Of a DNA stretch of 64,000 bases, positions 9,401-19,767 are shown piece by piece. Position numbers and translations under genes: made by a program. Every line of letters begins with the position of its first letter. Within the stretch, counting starts at the first letter, position 1. Below the pieces are notes generated by a model, which was not told the DNA's origin, did no database searches, and saw only the letters and a list, made by a program, of their open reading frames with translations. The stretch comes from Leuctra nigra (taxonomy: Eukaryota; Arthropoda; Insecta; Plecoptera; Leuctridae): NCBI GenBank assembly GCA_934045905.1, contig OW203768.1, positions 34,811,060 to 34,875,059 of the forward strand. Reading direction: 5' to 3'.

Positions 9401-12400
9401 TGCTGTTGTGATGCTGCAGGGCATGCTGATCAGCCGAGTGCCCATCATGTTCTTCGGGCAGCTGCTCTGCCACCTGCACATGTGCATGCTGTATTCGTTG
9501 TACGCCTTCGAGTACAAGTGGTACAACATGGGCTGGGAGCTGCAGAAGAGACTGACCTACATCGAATGCAACTGGCCGTACTTCGTTGGCTTCGGATTGC
9601 CGCTGGCGGTGCTGACGGCTCTGCCGTCGTCGTACATTGTCAGGTGCGTTGCTTCAAGATTTGACTCAAATAATGAACTAAGTTCATCGAAATGCACATT
9701 ACACTACACCGCCAATTTTTGATTTAATTGTACCTACCATTGAAAACATTGAGTTGTGAATCATTGTCTCTGAGATATTTGAATAAAGGCAATTCTTTTA
9801 GATGTAATTCTTGGTGATATTCATAACTTTTTAATTGGGTACTAGAGGTGTGCGAATAGTGATTTTTGAAGTCGAAGTCGAAGTCGAATAGTTCCCTCAT
9901 AAAAAGTCGAATATCGAAGTCGAATATCGAATAGTAGTTTTTGTCGAATAGTAATCGAATAGTATCATACTTTTATATAAGCACCACACTATATAAAAAA
10001 AATGCAACTAGAACCTAAATAAACCTGATCTGAACAATGAATTTAAGTTAAAGGAAGGTTCAATAAATAACGTAATTAAAATATTCTCAAATAATTCATA
10101 TTATTATTCATTAATTAGTCATTATTTTATTTGTCTTTTCCAGCCTTATGATTCATACACATATCACATAGTAGGCTGATAGGAAGCCACTTATTTGATT
10201 ATCACTCAATTTCAACAAAATACTAGAAATGGACATCTACACAACTGTAAGGTCGCAGATCCTTGGTTATCATCATTGAAATGGCACTTGTAATTGCATC
10301 CCTCTTTGACTTAGAAATGAGAGCCCAATTTTTTAATGACGTCTGCCTGGATCCTGCTGCTGCGGCCGCAGGACGATCTTTTTTAGTCTTCAGTTCAAGT
10401 TCCAAGTACTTTTTGTATCGTACAGGATGTTTGCTTTGAAGGTGATTTTTCAAAGTACTTGTGCCTGAAAGTGACGTAAAATAAACCATTAAAACATGTT
10501 TATTTCACGAAACAATAGTATCTATTCCTTAGTTAATATAATAACCATAACTAAATTAGACTTGTTAAACTTACTTGACGGGGTTTTCAATTATTTCCCG
10601 CATTGATGGCATGTGCCAAACCCGTCGCTGGCTTTGAAAAAGGTCAAAATATTGGCACATTTTCGACGCGGCGTCTCCACAATAGGCCGCCATGATACCA
10701 CTGTCTCGTGACGGCTGTGACGGCCCACTATCTTGATGAGGATTTGTATTATTATCATCTTCATTGTCACTTACATCCATCGGAGAAAAATTAAAATCAG
10801 ATCAAACGTATTGAGTTGACGTATTGAATTTTGGAAACACAAACAACACAAGGACAAAAAAAATGGCGCTGTAAAAACACGTGAAGTGAGCGACACAAAA
10901 CCAGCCAGTGTCACTTTTGGCAACGATGGCTGTGATTGGTCGTGGGTCGAAAGCAGTGATTGGCTGCCGTCTTCCGCGTCCACGTCGATAAAATTTCTTT
11001 GGTGACGAACTACTTTATCGGCAAAAATGCGCGGGAACTTTTGACGTGATAAACTTCGACTTTTTCGAATATTCGTTTATCAGAAAATCACTATTCAACT
11101 TCGAACTCGAAGTATTCGACTTCGACTTCGACCGAATACTTCGCCTAAGTCGAATATTCGCACACCCCTATTGGGTACCTATATAATTTGTTTCCAACAA
11201 TTTATTGTTTTTGGCATAGCCGATCATCATTTCAAAGAATCTGCTGCAATGATGTAGTGGACGTTTTCGGAACCATCGGGATATAACATGGCAGTGGTGA
11301 CGGTTTGTTCCGATGTATGTGCTGGTGGCCCTGATAAGGGCCGTTCAGTCGCCGCCATTCAGTCGCCTTCAGTCGCCGCCTGAAGATGAAGGAAGTACAT
11401 CCTTGGAAACGTCGCGAACGGCCCTTATCAGGGCCACCAGCACATACATCGGAACAAACCGTCACCACTGCCATGTTAAATCTGCTGCAACTTACACAAA
11501 ATTCTCATATTGGAATTTTCAGTTAATTTACCAAAGAAGCTGAGATTTTTTTGACTGCAAGATGCTGCAAGATTTATTCATTTTCTGGGATCATAATTTA
11601 TGAAATTATGAGTCGTTAGTGTGCGAAACGTAGAGCATGTAATATTAGTTCCATTATGATTCTACGTCTACTCACAACTATAAATAGGTAATTAATGAAT
11701 GAGTACTGAATTAATTTGAGGTTTGTCCAATGTACACTCGACAATTCATAAAACGGTATTTGAAAGAAATTGATTGTCTGAAAAAAATGTGATGGCATCA
11801 TCTGATGAAGTCTATACTTACTCGTCATCTACCTCTAGAAGGTGAGCTCTGATTTCATTGATAATAACAAGAATTGATTGTCAATGAACCTGACCAGCAG
11901 CCAGAGCTGTATAAGTTACCAAAAAAATAGGAACGCGTTAAAGTTACGTTACTTTCCGAAAAAAAGGAACTAGTTAAAGTTAAAGTTCCTCAACTAATCA
12001 GAGGAACTGGAAGTTCCTTTTCAATGAAATGTTACTTTGAAAGTTACTTGACCATTTTATTTCCGGAATGCAGCCAATTTCAGGCTGCACAAATTTTTTT
12101 TTACACAAATTCAGGCTGTAATTTTTCTCTGTGGAAAACAAAATTTTCAACGAAATTCCTCCCAGTAAGAAGTCTTGCATCTAATTCTACCCCCTCCCCC
12201 ATGCCACGGCAGGGTTGGTCAAGTGCAAGTGAGAGGGCGAACTGGTGACGCACTAAGCATGAACGGCGTGATTGGAATGCGGTTTTGTGCAAGTGGCCTA
12301 AAATTCCTTATCAGAGAAAATCAGGTACATATTTGAGGGCGGAAATGGTGTATTTTTGAATGTTGAGGGAAGGTACATTCTGCTCTAAAAGTAACTGCAA

Positions 12401-15400
12401 AAGGAACTTTTATTAATGTGAAAGTTCCACAACAAAAAGGAACTTTCCACGTTACTAAGTTACTTCTATCATAGCAAGAACGCGTTACTGTAAAAGTTAC
12501 AAAAAAGTAACGCGTTACCGGTAACGCGTTACTTTCGTTAAGTTACTACCCAGCTCTGCCAGCAGCCAATCTGTTTCATTCAAATACCGTTTTATGAATT
12601 GTTGAGTGTACTTTGTTGTTTGAAATCCACGAAGAAGCATTATGAAACCAAATTTTTTTCCAAAGTAGGTATTGAATCTAGATGTTTTCTCGTAAGCATC
12701 TTGCACAATCCTACTTGATGAGGTGGAATGTTGTTTCTGTTATGAACGACGATCTGTTTTGTTGCAGTGGCTGCGTGTTCTCCATCTTGTTCCCGCTGTT
12801 CATCATCAGCGGCAACGAAGCAATCCCCATCACGGGCACATGGTGAGTCTCGCATGTTTCTCTCTCTAACACACAGCCAAGTTACTCTGTGCTTTTTCCA
12901 TCAGTTCAGTGCAGTTCATTGCCATTTTCAACAAAATGCATTTTATGGGTATTGTCAATAGGAAAGGCATGAATGTATTAAAAACTATAATTCAAAATAA
13001 CAACATGTTTGTTGGTAAATCACACTAATTATACAATAAAAAAATGTTAATTAATAATTTTCATTCATGATTTCGAAAATCAGTGTAAATTTTGGCTGGA
13101 AAACGCCATCACGGCCAGTGATGTCATATTTTATTGTAACCATGGCAGCATCATTGTTAGTTGATCCTAAATGACATCACTGGCCTGGGCCGAGAGGCGT
13201 TTTCCCGCCAAATTTACAATGATTTTAAATTTCATATTATAAATGAAAATGTACACTTTTGAGTGAGAACATAGTGTGATTACTGATTACCTACTGATTT
13301 ACCAATATGTTGTTACTTTGAAGTAATGTAATTTAACTAGGTACATACCTACATAAAAAAATCTTTGCATATTTCCTATAGAGTACTAGAGTGCCACGCC
13401 CACTAGGCACTTCCGGAAGATTTCTGGAATTCTTCTTATGGAAAATAACATGGGGACTTACTTCGATTGCTGGTCATTTATAAACAAAACAGGGTTAAGA
13501 AAATCGCAATACACCACCATTAACTTCAATCTTTCATTTATAATATTATGTCAAGTGTCAACACATCTCTTCAAATATATACCAAATTTAAACTGTTCCA
13601 AGTTAAACAACACACTACACAGGGAATGAATTCACGAAAATGTATACCGGTGCAAGATGTAATTTCAATGAACTGTCAGTCTACATTTCAACAGCTCATT
13701 ACATCTTGTTTTATGGTATCTTGAAATTAAAATAACTATAATATGAACTTGATTCAGTGTATAAACTCGAGGAGTACAGAAATACTTCAGTTTTGTTTAC
13801 TTTTCGTCAACAATCGAAAATTGACGTGCAGGTCTGGCATCATTGTTGAAAATTGTTTAATTTGTTTTTCATTTTTGTAAAGTCGCAGTTGCCAACTTGC
13901 TTCCCAGGACATAGCGCTGCGCCGTGTTACAATATATTATTGATGTAGAATGCAATATCGCACTTTGGAGCTGTCTCATAACTTTTAAACAGATTAAATT
14001 GGTATATATTTGAAGAGATGTGTTGACATAATATTATAAATGAAAGATTGAAATTAATGGCGGTGTATTAGGATTTTCTTAACCCTGTTTTGTTTATAAA
14101 TGACCAGTAATCGAAGTAAGTCCCCATGTTATTTTCCATAAGAAGAATTCCAGAAATCCTCCGGAAGTGCCTAGTGGGCGTGGCACTCTAGTACTCTATT
14201 TATTGACTCCTTGTTGACACAATTTTAATGGAGTAGTAGGGTAGGTGTACCAGTTATGGCCACCTTAAGGCATATGCATTGGTTGAAGAATTTTTTTATA
14301 TGCTGTTGTATCAAATATTTTGGTCAGATTATTTTTTTATGGACATAAATATATTCAAAGTAAAATAAAAACACAACATTAGTCATATTGTTCACATAAT
14401 AAACGACAGAGAAATATTTTTTGAAGAAAAATCGTGTTATGTCCACCTAATGTACCAGTTACGGCCACCTAATGTACCAGTTATGGCCATAGGGATTTCT
14501 ATGTTTTTGTATGGTTGAAGGATTGGCAAGAAGCATATTAATATCCAAGATATTTAAGACCAGGTAAATACTAGGAAGGCGTAAATCTTAATGATGGCAA
14601 ACAACAAACTAAATATTGAAATCAGTTATTGTAATTTGTAAAATTATGTATTTTTGTATTGAAATTTTTATGTTATTTCATTCATGAACTAATACACCTA
14701 TTCAGGGATAGATAACTTCGCGTTTCATTTGAACTATCCGGTTCACCTTAGCCTTCTAAACATTTCTACTTACGTTTTCATGCAGTTTTCATGCATGCAG
14801 TAAAAGTAATATAAACCACAGCCTTCTGAAGGTCACTTCATTGAAACAGCTGATCCAAAAATGTTTTGACATAGGTATTTTACGTGCTTTTGTCGTATAT
14901 ATTGTGATTTTCTTTAATTGTTTCTTCATCCGTAAAATAACTGACAATACTGTGAATACTCCCATGCCAAAGAAGAAGAATCAGTGTTTATTTAATTGCC
15001 CATGAAGCAGAGAGTAAATATGTAAATTATCAAGTCATCAGAATGAAACTATTAAATTTTTCCATCCATATTTAAGAATCTGAAAACCCGCCTTCGTGTT
15101 GACATGTCTTTCTCTGTACATATGTATATAGGTATGGCTGTGCAAGATTGAAATTTTTCATTTCAAGCGAGATCAAGATTATAAAAAATGTCCCACGAGA
15201 TTGAGCGAGATATTTTATCCTCGAGATCGAGAATATTCTAGCAAGATCACACCTTTCTGTAAAGATTTTTGTTGTGAAAAAATATGTAAATTTTCCAGTC
15301 ACACGAGAAACAAGGACATTTGTTAAAGGCTATCTTCTTTCATTACCAACATAAAACAATACAAATCATACCGTATTAACTCGTGTATAAGACGCAATTA

Positions 15401-18400
15401 TATGTCAATATTTTGATTCTGAAAACAGCCCTGCGTCTTATACACGCATACCAAGCTTTTTTCCCAGTAAATCCAAGGTGGATGTTTGTAAACAGAGCTG
15501 TGGTAGACTGCCACATGTTGTCTATCTCTGCCTTTCCCTCTCACTCTGTCTGGCCTACTCACACTGTGTAGACACAACATTATTAACATATTACATGTGT
15601 GCAATAAAATGTTTTCCCTTACATTTAGATCAGGAGACAAAATATATGTTTACATCTGAAAAACATTGCTCTGACAGGCATGAAATAGACTAAACACTGT
15701 TGAATGGCGATCTAAATGGAAGGGGAGGAGGGGGGTTGGGTTTGTTTTGGAATGCAGAGGAAAGGCAGGTGCGTGCTTGTTAGAGCAAACAACAGCTGCT
15801 GGGAAGAGACTCCCCTCCCCCCTTTCTCAGAAGCAGGAAATTGCTGTTTGTTTACAACAAGTTGGTAGTGATTTTCATTCAAATAGCTCAGTTAGCTGGA
15901 AAACCAACATTTAGATGGATATCATGTTTACAAACACACACTGTTTTTCATCATTTACTGCCTCTTATACACGAGTTAATACGGTATTTATGGAAGTGCT
16001 ACATGGAGATACAAAGAAAGTTAGGTGCTAGTCCTGCAAAACAAAACAAAACATTTGAAATCTTGACGGCTTAGTCGATATGGCCGAGATGGAAATTTGA
16101 ACATTTGATCGAGATCGAGATGGAGTTTAATGTTGATCTCATCCAGAATTTTTGAGACTTGCACAGCCTTACATATCGCCCCCCCCAGTTCAAGACTACG
16201 TTATCTGCAAAACTTCATTGTTGAAAAACGACGTTTTAATATTTCAAAATCGCCTAACAAATCAGAATAACAGTTAAGGTGGCTGGATCGATCGATTTCC
16301 TGAAGTATTGGAGAGCTTTCACTAATTTATTAAGTGTAAAATAATCACGTTTATAAATTCTTTAAGCACATAATTTACTTTTATAATATACTGGGTAGTT
16401 GAATTAGACAACATAAAATGGTATTTATACGTTATCTTATTATTTAGAGCAGTATTAATGCCACAAAGAAGTTAGTTTTGAATTGGATATTGAAGATTTT
16501 TCCGTTTTTTTCTATAATTTTAACAATACGGTGCAATATGGCAACATCGTACTTTGGAAATTTGAATTTGTGTGGAATCATGATGGCTGAGCTTGCTGAG
16601 CTAACACCTAGAGTTTACTTTCATGAAAAGTCAAGGTATCTTTAGTAGGCATTTAGTGCCTTCTAACTACCTTGAGCACTCCCGTGTTGCCAAAAGTATT
16701 TTGACTTGATTCGCAATTTGAATTGAATCGCCTACAACTTTTTATTTAGCACACGATGATATTGGTTTATATTTTTTTAATGAAAGTAAATAGATCAAAG
16801 ATTCTTTCTTATATAGGTTTTTTGAAAATCTATCGGGCCAATTAAATAAAATCTTCATTTGTAGCAAATTTTTCAAACCTGCCATAAGATAACATGGGGA
16901 AAATACTTATTTCTTATTCGCCTATCTCGAAAACTAGACACGGGAAGTATTTTATTTTTTGAAGTGTTGTGTAGGGGATACCAATGAGTGAGTACAGCAA
17001 AATTGAACACTATCTGAAAAAATTGTCGATCGACCCAGTCACCTTAACCCTCCAAGTGCCAACGTCGATTTTTTCGACACTTGAAACTGTATTTCTAGTG
17101 CCAACGTCGATTTTTTCGACACTTCGTAAAATTGGGGCCCTAAATTTTATTTAAGGGCGCACAGTGTATTTTATTGGTGGATTTGTTTATTTGATCAATA
17201 GTGGATCAATTGTTGAGCTGGATCAGTCGGTAAAATTACTTTAGAAGGCCGTGAAACATGATTCATAAAGATGGTGGTGAATTCTCGCCTATTGTTACCA
17301 TGTGTGCAATTGCGCATGCGGATGCGCAACTACTAAAATCAACGTATCTTTTATTCTATTGCATATAATTGTTTGATTATTTTTTTGGTATTTCTCAGCA
17401 TTGTAAATTAGTAATTACATTTATTTTGATAAAAACGATCATGGTCATTAGTGATTATTTTGTGCAAATAATTTGGCAAAATACCTTTTTATTTGTAATT
17501 AAATTTTATACGATTAATTATATTTTTAATCAATTGATATTTCGAAAAAAACTAAAATGTCATGCACTCATATGATTCTTTGGAGTCTTCTGAAACTTTT
17601 AAAACCAATCCCAATATTGTTGATCAATTATTTCATCTTCAAATTAATTTTCCCAATTATGTCCACATTTCTGCTAAATAGGGCTGGCACTATACACTTT
17701 TTAGCCTTGGCACTTGTAGGGTTAAATGATATCATTATTTTTATGTAGTTAGTGTCAACAGAAATACGCATTCATTACGTACGTTTCAAAATATTGATTG
17801 GATTATTTTAATTGGCAATATTAATTAATATAGGGTATGCATTGTTCAATACAACGTTATTTGCAGATAGTGCAGTATTGAACTAACATTCTTCTCTAGT
17901 TTTATTTCTAAAGACATGGTAAATTCCAGAAAAATACTGCACTATCTGCAAATAACGTTGTCTTGAATTTAGTTTTGACGCCAAGTTTACATATAATTCT
18001 GGGGCCAGATTCACAAAAAGTATTATCTCCTAATACGTACTATCTTTGGTATTATCTTTCATTTAACATGGTGTTTTTGGTATTAAATCAAAAGATAATA
18101 CGTATTTGCAGATAATACCTTTCGTGAATCGAGCCTCTGGTGCAAGATTACACTATCTGTAACTAGAAAAACGCTCTGAGTAATGCGTTGATGAGCGAGC
18201 ACGGATACGCGCAACACCTCGAACCGAAATTTTGTCTACCTATCGAAAATGTCCTTTAAAAGCCAATAATTCTTGAATTTCGTCACAGACTTGTATGAAA
18301 ATCTCCAACAATTCCTAAAATATTGGTCCCAATAACCATGCAAAGTTTTAAGTTGATCGATTGAACCTTTATGATTGAACGGTTCCTTGTTAATTTTCAA

Positions 18401-19597
18401 AAATCACAGGATCTCGTTCAAAAATATACCTGGGACCACTCATATGATATAAGTGTGTGAACACAATATTAGATCGATCTGTTGAATGGTCATATCAGTT
18501 TCATATATGTTTGAAAGTTTCTGCTCTGACTACCTTGGACTGAAGATTCGAAGATGCTGTGAAATATGAAATTTGAGAAATTGACAGCCAAACGGAAAAT
18601 GTCCCTAGGCCTAAACTGTCAATAACTTTTGGATTTAAACACAGGTTAGTCTGAAAATTGTTAAAAGTACAGATAATGTTGGTCCCAATCACCATGCAAA
18701 GTTTTAAGTTGATCTGTCAAACGGTTCTAGTTTAAATTTCAATAATCAAATGATTTTTTTTTAAATTTTAACCAATGGGAGGATTTGTCCGAAAATTTGT
18801 GAAATAAGAGGCAATGTTGGTCTTAATGACCATGCAAAATATGAGTTTGATCACATTTATCGAAGACCATTTTCATTTTTCAGCCTATCAGGAGATGTTT
18901 ATTTAAATTTTAACCAATCAATGGATTTCAAAAACAAATTGGGTCTGCAAACAGAAAAGGTTGTCTCTACATGTGTGCAAAATTTCAGATCGATCGGTGA
19001 AACGGTGCAACTTTCATTGCTCCAGATAGCAGCCAAAAAAAAAAAAAAAAAAACAGAGGTCCGTGCCAACAGAGTCAAAAGGAGACGCTCGCTTCGCTCG
19101 CTCAAATAGCATAGGAAATTTGCAGATAACGTAGTATTGAACGAATTAAAAGTTGAAAATGACCTACGGGTAATAAAACGTTATGTTGTCTAGGATGACC
19201 AAATTATGAAATATAAGAATTTGCATCATTGGACATAATAGGAGAGGTCCTGACGAAGACATGGAACTGGGGGGACGATATAGTGTGTGTCTTATATTCA
19301 AGTAAATACTTACCTGATTTGGGCAGACATTGCTGTAGTATGTTACGACAGAAGAATCTTTTGTTCGCTGACAGATCAGTTATTTGCTAAGGTTGATTTT
19401 CGGCACACTCGGATGCTACTCAGAGCTCGGTAGGTGTGAATCAGGTTTATTCCCCTCGTCCCACTTAGACAACTGACTGGGCTCTTGTCCGCAGCCACTA
19501 CCCTCTGCCTTTGTTCTCGCCTGTCATCGTCGTGTGCAACACCATGTTCAACCACACGGTCGGATCGCGCGTCCTGCCGGTCCAACCAGCCAGCTGA
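3422..19597 (+). CDS. EI24: EI24 autophagy-associated ER membrane protein (7 coding exons)
   Basis: Exons 3422-3436, 7148-7326, 7845-8091, 8996-9115, 9420-9643, 12768-12842 and 19495-19597 join in phase into 963 nt (320 aa plus stop), close to the human length of about 340. Order: basic amphipathic N-terminus, then a multi-pass core with GGVFWFS, IWVLPLLLLSKVVN, NWPYFVGFGLPL and SGCVFSILFPLFIIS, all near-identical to vertebrate EI24 (PIG8), an ER protein required for autophagosome maturation and induced by p53. The Drosophila homologue is, I believe, tank. Every junction has GT and AG; phases are 0, 2, 0, 0, 2, 2. Oddities: exon 3 has a duplicated acceptor region, and exon 1 codes only five residues. 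Confidence 0.9.
3637..6353. mobile_element. Foldback-type element in EI24 intron 1, hosting a Helitron-like copy
   Basis: Long inverted ends: CACCGCGTAGAGAACA followed by ATCTTCACACCATTAAGC near 3642 recurs inverted near 6300-6347, ending GCGGTGGTCTAG. Inner sequences (GCAGCGCT at about 3800, AGCGCTGCGAAC at about 6206) are partly inverted too. The interior is occupied by 3847-5937. No transposase reading frame seen. Confidence 0.6.
3847..5937 (+). mobile_element. Helitron-like element, copy 1
   Basis: Starts TTGAGCGAGCGTAGCGAGCG after an A and ends in a hairpin (CGCTC ... GAGCG) followed by TTTTCCTAG before a T. These ends recur in at least six other places in the window. The interior repeats a degenerate unit containing GATCAACTTAAAACTT and GACCAACATT. 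CTAG end, upstream hairpin, A/T target and lack of terminal inverted repeats fit a non-autonomous Helitron; the 5' TT instead of TC is atypical. Confidence 0.55.
6403..6936. repeat. Palindromic MITE in EI24 intron 1
   Basis: Left arm with GTACGCATTCAATTCT and GAGTTTAGATACCTACCTCT is repeated inverted on the right (AGAATTGAATGCGTAC near 6870), with arms of about 160 bp and imperfect pairing. No coding capacity. Confidence 0.7.
7148..7326 (+). CDS. EI24: EI24 exon 2
   Basis: Residues 6-65 (last codon split). Acceptor TTGACTTCAG, donor GTAAGA. It encodes the amphipathic segment SGFVDSLKGTL and a strongly basic, charged stretch (IRERAIRT, ASRRREQHADKLKQKQ) like the Arg/Glu-rich cytosolic N-region of EI24. 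Confidence 0.85.
7733..7910. repeat. 89-bp tandem duplication spanning the EI24 exon 3 acceptor
   Basis: Two head-to-tail units differ at two positions only (ACTATTG/ACTGTTG and TTTTGG/TTCTGG). Each contains polypyrimidine tract, AG and the start of exon 3. GGTTCATG microhomology at both edges suggests slippage or unequal repair; an assembly artefact joining two alleles is the alternative. Confidence 0.88.
7845..8091 (+). CDS. EI24: EI24 exon 3 (first two membrane segments)
   Basis: Residues 65-147. Encodes EPKILRRTLQCCILNGGVFW, the first hydrophobic segment, and VLSWTFGAIWVLPLLLLSKV, the second. The 89 bp holding the intron end and first 66 exon bases occur twice (7733-7821 and 7822-7910). 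Only the second acceptor (after 7844) keeps the frame open; the first leads to a stop in the second copy. Donor GTTCGT is weak. Confidence 0.88.
8137..8741. mobile_element. Foldback MITE, family A copy 1
   Basis: Ends ATTCGACACTAAAAGT and ACTTTTAGTGTCGAAT are inverted; most of the 605 bp pairs with itself (for example ACGAGTTGTCTATTCACC near 8356 against GTGAATAGACAACTCG near 8479). A second copy lies at 56134-56735. Lies in EI24 intron 3. Confidence 0.8.
8996..9115 (+). CDS. EI24: EI24 exon 4
   Basis: 40 codons, phase 0 at both ends, residues 148-187. Encodes DIADSAYRF and ISKVIADNLFSVLVQCLFL, matching human DIADLAFEV and ISKIIADMLFNLLLQALFL. Donor GTGAGT. Confidence 0.88.
9420..9643 (+). 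CDS. EI24: EI24 exon 5
   Basis: Residues 188-262 (last codon split). Encodes the most conserved core: MLYSLYAFEYKWYN, RLTYIECNWPYFVGFGLPL and PSSYIVS, with two hydrophobic segments. Donor GTGCGT. Confidence 0.92.
9843..11170 (-). mobile_element. hAT-family transposon, internally deleted, with 8-bp target duplication
   Basis: Ends TAGAGGTGTGCGAAT and ATTCGCACACCCCTA are inverted, and TTGGGTAC flanks both sides (9835-9842, 11171-11178), the 8-bp duplication typical of hAT. Both ends carry GAAGTCGAAGTCGAA subterminal repeats. The minus strand encodes remnants of a BED zinc finger (GTSTLKNHLQSKHP) and of the next hAT segment (DAITSAISMMITKDLRPYS), in two exons near 10571-10780 and 10223-10460. 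The catalytic domain is absent. Confidence 0.88.
10223..10780 (-). pseudogene. Remnant hAT transposase N-terminus (BED finger)
   Basis: Begins MDVSDNEDDNN at 10780, runs to a GTAAGT donor near 10574, and resumes after a TTTCAG acceptor near 10467 with GTSTLKNHLQSKHP. The Cys pair expected before the His pair is readable only in another frame (CHQCGK), so the finger is frameshifted. It ends soon after LRPYS, with no DDE or dimerisation region. Confidence 0.7.
11285..11477. repeat. Perfect 62-bp-arm hairpin with 69-bp loop
   Basis: 11285-11346 and 11416-11477 are exact reverse complements (AACATGGCAGTGGTGACG ... CGTCACCACTGCCATGTT). The loop repeats CAGTCGCC three times. AATCTGCTGCAA occurs at 11238-11249 and again at 11478-11489 in direct orientation. 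No decay in the arms implies a recent origin. Confidence 0.9.
11729..12619. mobile_element. MITE family B copy 1, interrupted by a hAT MITE
   Basis: Inverted ends GTACACTCGACAATTCATAA and TTATGAATTGTTGAGTGTAC. A second, uninterrupted copy is at 55727-55923. The right arm is separated from the left by the 657-bp insertion 11902-12558. Confidence 0.75.
11902..12558. mobile_element. hAT MITE with CAGAGCTG ends and 8-bp duplication
   Basis: Starts CAGAGCTGTATAAGTTAC and ends GTTACTACCCAGCTCTG, flanked by CCAGCAGC on both sides (11894-11901, 12559-12566). The interior is rich in AACGCGTTA/AAAGTTAC words and has no transposase. Confidence 0.87.
12768..12842 (+). CDS. EI24: EI24 exon 6
   Basis: 75 nt, residues 262-287. 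Encodes GCVFSILFPLFIISGNEA, near-identical to human EI24, a final membrane segment. Acceptor TTTTGTTGCAG, donor GTGAGT. Confidence 0.9.
13001..13314. repeat. Palindromic MITE in EI24 intron 6
   Basis: GTTGGTAAATCACACTAA near 13010 pairs with the right end near 13273-13305; inner arms around GGCCAGTGATGTCAT and ATGACATCACTGGCC also pair. Confidence 0.65.
13379..14198. mobile_element. 820-bp foldback element with arms of about 210 bp
   Basis: TAGAGTACTAGAGTGCCACG at the left is inverted as CGTGGCACTCTAGTACTCTA at the right; pairing continues with few mismatches to about 13590 and 13995. The central loop has no recognisable gene. Confidence 0.85.
14240..15130. other. EI24 intron 6, no gene recognised
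   Basis: AT-rich. TACCAGTTATGGCCAC-type words recur three times at 14249-14490 (14249, 14452, 14473), a short degenerate direct repeat. Nothing else identifiable. Confidence 0.4.
15136..16168. mobile_element. TIR element GGCTGTGCAAG, containing a second MITE
   Basis: Ends GGCTGTGCAAG and CTTGCACAGCC are inverted, with GAGATCGAGA-rich subterminal sequence on both sides. No clean target duplication found. The interior holds 15370-15985. Confidence 0.6.
15370..15985. mobile_element. MITE with ACCGTATTAACTCG ends, copy 1
   Basis: ACCGTATTAACTCGTGTATA and TATACACGAGTTAATACGGT are perfect inverted ends, flanked by AT. Related ends (ACCGTATTTACTCGC) bound 37469-37859. Confidence 0.75.
16274..17047. 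mobile_element. TTAA-flanked element with AAGGTGGCTG ends, copy 1
   Basis: TTAAGGTGGCTGGATCGATC at the left and GATCGACCCAGTCACCTTAA at the right are inverted with TTAA at both edges. A diverged relative is at 32872-33411; both contain CCATAAGATAACATGGGG. Confidence 0.65.
17044..17725. mobile_element. piggyBac-like MITE (TTAA target)
   Basis: TTAACCCTCCAAGTGCCAA and TTGGCACTTGTAGGGTTAA are inverted ends with the TTAA target that piggyBac elements use. A GTGCCAACGTCGATTTTTTC unit is repeated at 17057 and 17099. No transposase. It shares its left TTAA with 16274-17047. Confidence 0.72.
17851..17961. repeat. Short palindrome, 29-bp arms
   Basis: ACAACGTTATTTGCAGATAG at the left is inverted at the right end. 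Part of the same GCAGATAACG word reappears at 19122. Confidence 0.7.
18001..18137. repeat. Short palindromic MITE
   Basis: GGGGCCAGATTCACAAAAAG pairs with CTTTCGTGAATCGAGCCTC; inner GATAATAC/GTATTATC words continue the fold. Confidence 0.65.
18163..19105 (-). mobile_element. Helitron-like element, copy 2
   Basis: Reverse orientation: CTAG end at 18163-18166 with the CGCTC/GAGCG hairpin beside it, and the TTGAGCGAGCGAAGCGAGCG end at 19105. An A-run sits at 19034-19052 where the plus copies carry a T-run after the 5' end. Confidence 0.55.
19495..19597 (+). CDS. EI24: EI24 exon 7 (C-terminus, stop)
   Basis: Residues 287-320 then TGA (19595-19597). Encodes YPLPLFSPVIVVCNTMFNHT, which fits the human [20 protein letters not shown] block in spacing. 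It lies 6.65 kb after exon 6, separated by many mobile elements. Acceptor TTGTCCGCAG. Confidence 0.8.
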
Positions 19598-19767
19598 TCC
19601 GTCACGGCGCAACCAAATGTCAAATACAACCTCCGTGAGATCAAGTATTGAACAATCAGACTCCTCCGTATGCTCTCTTCGTTCCTTTCTACAGCTCTCT
19701 CACAAGAATACCTCATGTTGAAACTAGTTGTTGTCTGCAAACGTAACGTATCGTGCAAGGCTAAGAT

